Shown here in pieces: positions 59,331 through 64,000 of a stretch of DNA of 64,000 nucleotides. The position numbers were made by a program, and so were the translations under genes. Source of the stretch: Platerodrilus igneus (Eukaryota > Arthropoda > Insecta > Coleoptera > Lycidae). The stretch lies in contig JARFIW010001453.1 of NCBI GenBank assembly GCA_036346225.1, positions 248,001 through 312,000 of the forward strand, in the 5' to 3' direction. The first letter of the stretch is position 1, and each line of letters starts with the position of its first letter. Under the pieces are notes generated by a model that saw only the letters and a program-made list of their open reading frames with translations, was not told the origin of the DNA and made no database searches.

Positions 59331-59469
59331 AATTTTGGGCAATTGTACTTCGTTGCATCTAGAAATTTTTGGATTAGAAATCGGTGAACTTGCGTCACTT
59401 TTGCTACTTCCATTAGGAATATAATTGTCACTGGGAGATACATTTTCTTCAAAGCTTTCAGCACCAATC

Positions 59470-60640
59470 TGTCGAACTATTATCTATCTTAGCCCGGAAC
59501 TCTTTTCTACTTCTTTTCGTGTTGATAAAAATACAAAAAATTGTGTTTCACCTAATGACTATTGGTTTAGAACTGAAATACCTACTACTGACATATAATT
59601 CGAACACTATGGCAGCATCTGCTTTGCAACTGCGAAACTGCATAAAACAAACATGAAAGAAAAATCATAAATTATTAGTTTGTTTATTGTAATTAATTTA
59701 TACAACTAAAATATTTCTTAAAATGAGAGACCCATGTTTTCAAATTGCAGCCATAATCAGATGTTTCAGCATCAACAAGAAAACTATCTACGGTAAAATA
59801 AAGAATAAACCAGCTCTAGAACGCCGAAAAAGGGTTGGTTACTTTGTTACAGAAATATTGTAAAAGATTTTAATTTATCTCTTCTCTGTAACCTTAATTT
59901 TATTATACTTTTATGCTCTTGAACTCAGGAAGGAACAATATAAAGATTTGCTTAGGCATCAGTGAGGATGACAATAGCTGCTAATAAAAATATTTCCATC
60001 TGCTGTAGTAGCAATCCGCAATTGACCGACACTAACTGCTCAAAAAGAGCAAATTAGGACAGGCCGTGATTATGTTGTTAGTGTGAGTATATAACACTAA
60101 AATTCTTGATATGTAGAACACAACTAACATATTCTGTAAATCTGTGTTTGACACTTAATAATACATAGTTTGAAAATTGAACTAGCACCTGCTTTGGCTA
60201 AAATCTCGAATTCGGTACAATGAAATTTCCAGTCTCGTAATAAAGTTAGCAGATCAATTTTATGAATTCATGCATTGCATCAATTTCACTTATCTATTTT
60301 TATAAACGATGACATTGGTATATGTACGCATAATTTATTACATTTTCAATCAAAACCTTAGAATATGTGATAGTAAGCTAAGATAGCCTAGCTGAATCAA
60401 ACAATTTACACATTATACGCAAGCGCCCCACATCTATTGATTACTATAATTTTGGCGTCTAAACAAAAAAAGATCAAAAATAATGCGAGTTCGATACGAG
60501 CTTCTTATTTGAAGCATTTTAATTCCAACTATCAAAACGCGAAAAAATTATTTTCAAGATTTAATTACTTAGTATTTAATCGAGGAAGTGAATATTTTTT
60601 CTTCTTTTAGTAAAATACGATTCTATCTATAACTAATAAA
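59470..60640. other. hAT 5' non-coding region
   Basis: AT-rich with no frame of interest, leading to subterminal repeats at 60660-60720 and the hAT terminus at 60732. Confidence 0.4.
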
Positions 60641-60732
60641 TTGACTACATGAGAATGATGAGGAGACTGAGACCAAACCGAGAGTCTCGACTACGAATTT
60701 GTGGTCTCAGTCTCGGGTCTTGTCCATCACTA

Positions 60733-61011
60733 GACGTAAAAATAACATGGATTTGTCACAGATATATGACGTCATTCAGGAACGTGAAAAACACGTCCTA
60801 TAGTGACGTGTTATTTTACGTGAAAAAGACTGCTATTTCACCTTCTAATACATACCTAGGTGACGTGGTTTTCACCGTCTTGTGACGTGAAAAACACTTT
60901 TAATTCGCTGTCTAATATGTCAACATGTGACATATTTTTCACTCTATTTACCACAAAAAAGCATATAATTGGGAAAATTGTGGTAAATAGAATGAAAAAT
61001 ATGTCACATGT
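60733..61011. repeat. Palindrome-rich TGACGT sequence with a 34 bp hairpin
   Basis: 60923-60956 and 60978-61011 are inverted repeats of 34 bp with one mismatch (ACATGTGACATATTTTTCA start) around a 21 bp loop. Upstream, GTGAAAAACACGTC and GACGTGTTATTTTAC form a smaller hairpin. TGACGT is repeated several times. It is probably a decayed inverted-repeat element. Confidence 0.65.
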
Positions 61012-61037
61012 ACTGGACAAACCAATCAGTATAGGTA

Positions 61038-61440
61038 GAGTAGAATTTATTTAAGAAGAGCCTGTACGTCATCATGCGCACATGGTTAAAACGGTGTTAG
61101 ATTAATCCATTGTTTATAAATAGGCATGTTCGTTCAGCATTTCAGTGATGTAGATGATTTGCTGTTAAATGTCAATTGACATTTGTGACTTTGACGTTCT
61201 ATATTTATTTCTTACGCTTTCATAGTTTTCTTTCTGTTTCTTTGTGTTTTATGCCTTGCTTATTCGCGTATTCACCATGTGAATTTAAACCACCAACAAA
61301 ATATAACTTGATTTTAAATTATTTACTCCATGGGAGTGTTTTCAAAACCTTAAAAATTATTAAATCCGTTACGCTACTGACTTTCAAGGTTTGCGCATAT
61401 GTTAAATGACGTACAGGCTTTTCTTAAATAAATTCTACTC
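61038..61440. mobile_element. 403 bp MITE sharing ends with the 1.5-6.5 kb transposon
   Basis: A perfect 20 bp terminal inverted repeat, GAGTAGAATTTATTTAAGAA, with TA on both outer sides (61036-61037, 61441-61442). The left half matches about 1531-1690 (AAATGTCAATTGACATTTGT then GA) and the right half matches about 6330-6486. It lacks the whole transposase and is an internal-deletion derivative that would depend on an intact relative. Confidence 0.85.
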
Positions 61441-61442
61441 TA

Positions 61443-62755
61443 CTCATAGTTGTTATACAGCTGTTTTTTACAATACTTGAAACACAATAGGTTGTAATAT
61501 TTCAATTTTATTTGAATATATTTCAAAAATGCCATCAGCTACCATGACTCGCGATAGGGTAAAAGTGACGAGCAAAAGATATAATGCGCATAATCTCACT
61601 ATGAAAATAATTTCTATTTAATCCGAAATTATTACTGTAAAAGCTACTGTTTCAAACCCAGGGTTCATTCTCAGGCACTACTATCAAATATGAACAGATT
61701 ATGTTTAGAAGTGTTCTGCAAGATAAAAATTTAATTAACTAACAAAGTACAAAATGGAGTGTCTTAACCAAACCAGGGAAAAACGATTTTCAAATTTTAA
61801 AAAAACTAAACTAAAACTATATAGTAGAATATACACTATTCAAATATGCAGCTCTTCTAGGGGGGCATAAAAATTATTCATATTAACAAAAGGCAATGTT
61901 CCCATCCGATTTAAAGATTAATTAATTACTATTTTAAATTACATTGTAATAAACAAATGTTCTTTGGATTTTCAAATCAAAACCTTACAACCGCTTTCAA
62001 AAAATAGTACTCTAGTATGATTATAATACATTATTATATAAATCCATATTTTTCAAAATACTAATGGAAAAGGTACAATATTCCTCAACAAACAATAAAG
62101 CAGCATACATTCAAACACTACTTCACACACACAATTATATTCTATTTGTTTTGAATACAGATTACAATGTTTTTATAAGATTGTTGCTTTTTGCTCCTCT
62201 CAAAATAAAATTAAGTATTTTTAAGAAAATGTCACTATTAGGTGTCGAATCTGCTGTTTTTCGATTTCAAATTATAAAGTTATAAAAACTGATTATCAAA
62301 TATTTTAAAATGTTTGTGATGTTTCAGAAGAAATAAAGACTTCCTTTTTCAAACTTACGAATAACCTTCCCACTTCTTCAAATTAAAAATTTTATAAAAA
62401 ATATCTTAGAATGACGGACACATTTTTATAAAATTATCATTTAGAAAACATGCAAAGTTTATTATTAATTAGGTTTGAAAATCAAGGTTGATATTCTTCC
62501 AAGACGATGCAAACACTTTTACCAAGTTTTGATGTATTTTTTATTAACCAAACTATGTAGTTCCTTTTGTATAGCATTTTAGCGAAATTAAAGCTTAGAT
62601 CACTGCTTTCCCACATCCCGATAAGATGCTAAACTAGAAGAACAAAGGATAACAAATATTTATGGACTGAACTTTTAAATTTTAATGCAACTATTAAATG
62701 ATCGGTTCAGTCCATAATTCGTTAAATTAATCAGGGCTATAGGATTAATATTATA
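61443..62755. other. Intergenic sequence, no gene
   Basis: AT-rich. The open frame 62064-62285 is low in complexity and shows no domain. Confidence 0.4.
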
Positions 62756-62995
62756 CTAATATAAATATACAAATATTCCTTCTTCAAAAAATATACGACT
62801 TAATTTATATAATGTCCACGATTCGTGTTGACATTCATCTTTTTGTAGGGCTTTATTAAAGACTGATGCTTGTTTGTATGGAGGCCACCAAACTTCTGTC
62901 TTGCATGAAGTAACCCACTCGTGGTGAACAACAGCTAAGCCACCTCCACTATCACCTTCTGTAAACTCCACGCCAATAAATTTCATAATAAGCAT
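62756..62995 (-). CDS. Possible exon of an unidentified protein
   Basis: A 79-codon frame with balanced, protein-like composition, unlike its surroundings: FIGVEFTEGDSGGGLAVVHH, EWVTSCKTEVWWPPYK and ALQKDECQHESWTLYKLSRI. The pattern (VEF...W...WPPY...W..Y) recalls the N-terminal segment seen in insect DUF4806-type, often transposon-associated, proteins; this is from memory and uncertain. A TTTAACAG acceptor-like sequence lies just upstream on the - strand. It could be a terminal exon, a lone relic, or part of a mobile element. Confidence 0.35.
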   Translation of the reverse strand: MLIMKFIGVEFTEGDSGGGLAVVHHEWVTSCKTEVWWPPYKQASVFNKALQKDECQHESWTLYKLSRIFFEEGIFVYLY

Positions 62996-62999
62996 TTGA

Positions 63000-64000
63000 T
63001 TACCTGTTAAATTACAATATTATTTTATTGTGAAGTACACGATATTCGTGCATTCCAAGATTAAACCAATCTATATTAAACAAAATGAGGGAATGAAGAA
63101 TATAGCCTCAGAATTGGTTGCAATTTGTAATACTATAGGTTCATTTCATAATTACTATTGTAAAAGGTCTTGGAATACAAAATTATTTCTATTAGCTAAT
63201 TAATAGCTAAAGCATACTCACCCCAGTAATTATATAGTATTAAACTATTAAATAAATTTTTTATTTAATGGGAATATGAATGCCATAATTATACATGACA
63301 CGACAAATAATCAGATAAGACACTTTGAGGAGTCTGACGCCAATATCAAACAGCGCAAGCGTCATTAGATTAATAATATAATAAACCTCATGAAAAATTG
63401 TGTCTAAATTTCTATTTCTTAATATTAATGAACGTGTGCACATAATTCTATGGCCCGTTTTATTTCCAGTTTTATCTTAAACAGAATAAAAAGAAGTGAG
63501 AAGTGCTGTGTTTATCATGTCTAATTAACGATTCTTTACTGACGTTGAAAAGAAGGGGTCTGAGTGACGTCAAAAACACGTGACAAATTGGTTGTTAAAT
63601 ACCTCTCCAAAAATCTACCTTAAATCGACATGAAAATTACGTCAGGTGACGTCACCTTGCTGATTGAGATTCTTCAATTATATTTTTTGAATGTATCTTG
63701 CCTATTTCGTTCTTTTAAAATGTCTCTCAGGTTATTTAAATGGTAAGATGAAACTAAGATTGGATCACGATCAACAGTCTCTACCCCATGAACCGCAAAG
63801 TCAGTGGGGGCTTCCCCAACTTAAAAATTGTGGAATGTTAATTCAAAAGTGTCTCTATAATCTCATGTTGATCTGAGAAAAGGGATTATCTTGACCATGA
63901 GAGGTACAAAATTCACATTTTCACGATTTACCTGAGAGTTACCACAAAAATAAAATTTCTAGCAGGTTCATTGATCAGTTGTAATGATTTAGTTTTCATA
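63000..64000. other. Intergenic sequence, no gene
   Basis: About 63540-63660 carries repeated TGACGTCA-type motifs similar to those at 60733-61011. The open frame 63691-63876 has no recognised domain. Confidence 0.4.

Larger units (their letters stand above)
48529..60732 (-). mobile_element. hAT-family DNA transposon, expanded by nested insertions
   Basis: The left end reads TAGTGATGAACAAGACTGAG on the + strand. The right end on the - strand reads TAGTGATGGACAAGACCCGA, a hAT-type TAGTGATG terminus, and both are followed by GGTCTC-rich subterminal repeats. Pieces of a hAT transposase lie between them on the - strand in the right order. Nested inside are a foldback element (48709-53085) carrying a LINE, and an LTR/pseudogene insertion (about 54960-56850). 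The 8 bp flanks do not match, so the two ends may not belong to one insertion; the pairing is an inference. Confidence 0.6.

Noticed and set aside
1..64000. CRISPR arrays, operons, replication origins or bacterial genes
   Set aside because: None are present; repeats are microsatellites, LTRs or transposon ends, and the gene structure is eukaryotic.

Overview
This window is AT-rich arthropod, probably insect, nuclear DNA. The signs are one host gene with spliceosomal introns (GT...AG, two of them under 50 bp), a polyadenylation signal, and a dense nested load of LTR retrotransposons, LINEs, a tRNA-derived SINE and DNA transposons typical of insect genomes. A beetle is a reasonable guess, but nothing here settles the order. 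There are no bacterial genes, CRISPR arrays or operons. The only complete host gene I can support is a CRELD family gene (cysteine-rich with EGF-like domains; ER protein disulfide isomerase-type protein with C-terminal membrane helices). It lies on the + strand in four coding exons: 6857-6997, 7046-7565, 41282-41515 and 41559-41776. Introns 1 and 3 are 48 and 43 bp, while intron 2 is 33,716 bp and almost entirely mobile DNA.

Region by region. 1-6500: a decayed IS630/Tc1-type DDE transposon (about 1.5-6.49 kb) with a complete but mutated transposase on the + strand, a second partial transposase on the - strand between two (TA)n arrays, and a small inverted-repeat element at its left end. 6.5-7.6 kb: CRELD exons 1-2. 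7.6-41.3 kb (intron 2): a Ty3/gypsy element with 1.7-1.9 kb LTRs inserted in (TA)n (9792-16826, +, pol internally deleted); a young Ty3/gypsy element with about 2 kb LTRs (17937-28022, -, gag and pol open except for one frameshift in the protease); a 1.5 kb near-perfect palindrome made of LTR ends (29441-30936); a decayed IS630/Tc1-like transposase (31055-32056); small TA-flanked elements with CAGGGTG termini; a repeat family with a hammerhead-like hairpin; and a decayed BEL/Pao element (36002-40933). 41.3-41.8 kb: CRELD exons 3-4.

42.7-46.5 kb: an RTE-type LINE split by a mariner element, which is itself split by two tandem SINE copies separated by identical target-site duplications. 47.0-48.5 kb: a 5'-truncated jockey/CR1-like LINE. 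48.5-60.7 kb: a probable hAT transposon on the - strand with subterminal GGTCTC-type repeats. It contains a foldback element (48709-53085), which contains another LINE (about 50061-52836), and a second insertion (about 54960-56850) holding an LTR/primer-binding-site remnant and a decayed fragment of the U3 snoRNP gene UTP15. 60.7-64 kb: hairpins, a 403 bp MITE sharing its ends with the 1.5-6.5 kb transposon, and a possible exon fragment at 62756-62995 on the - strand.

The window is best read as one conserved gene stretched by repeated insertion, followed by an intergenic stack of nested elements whose insertion order can be read from what interrupts what. I found no wholly new system. The most unusual items are the (TA)n-targeted LTR elements and the palindrome built from their ends, the repeated primer-binding-like array, the SINE doublet, and the UTP15 fragment inside a hAT element. 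All positions come from reading the sequence by eye; family names rest on recognised motifs, not on database searches.
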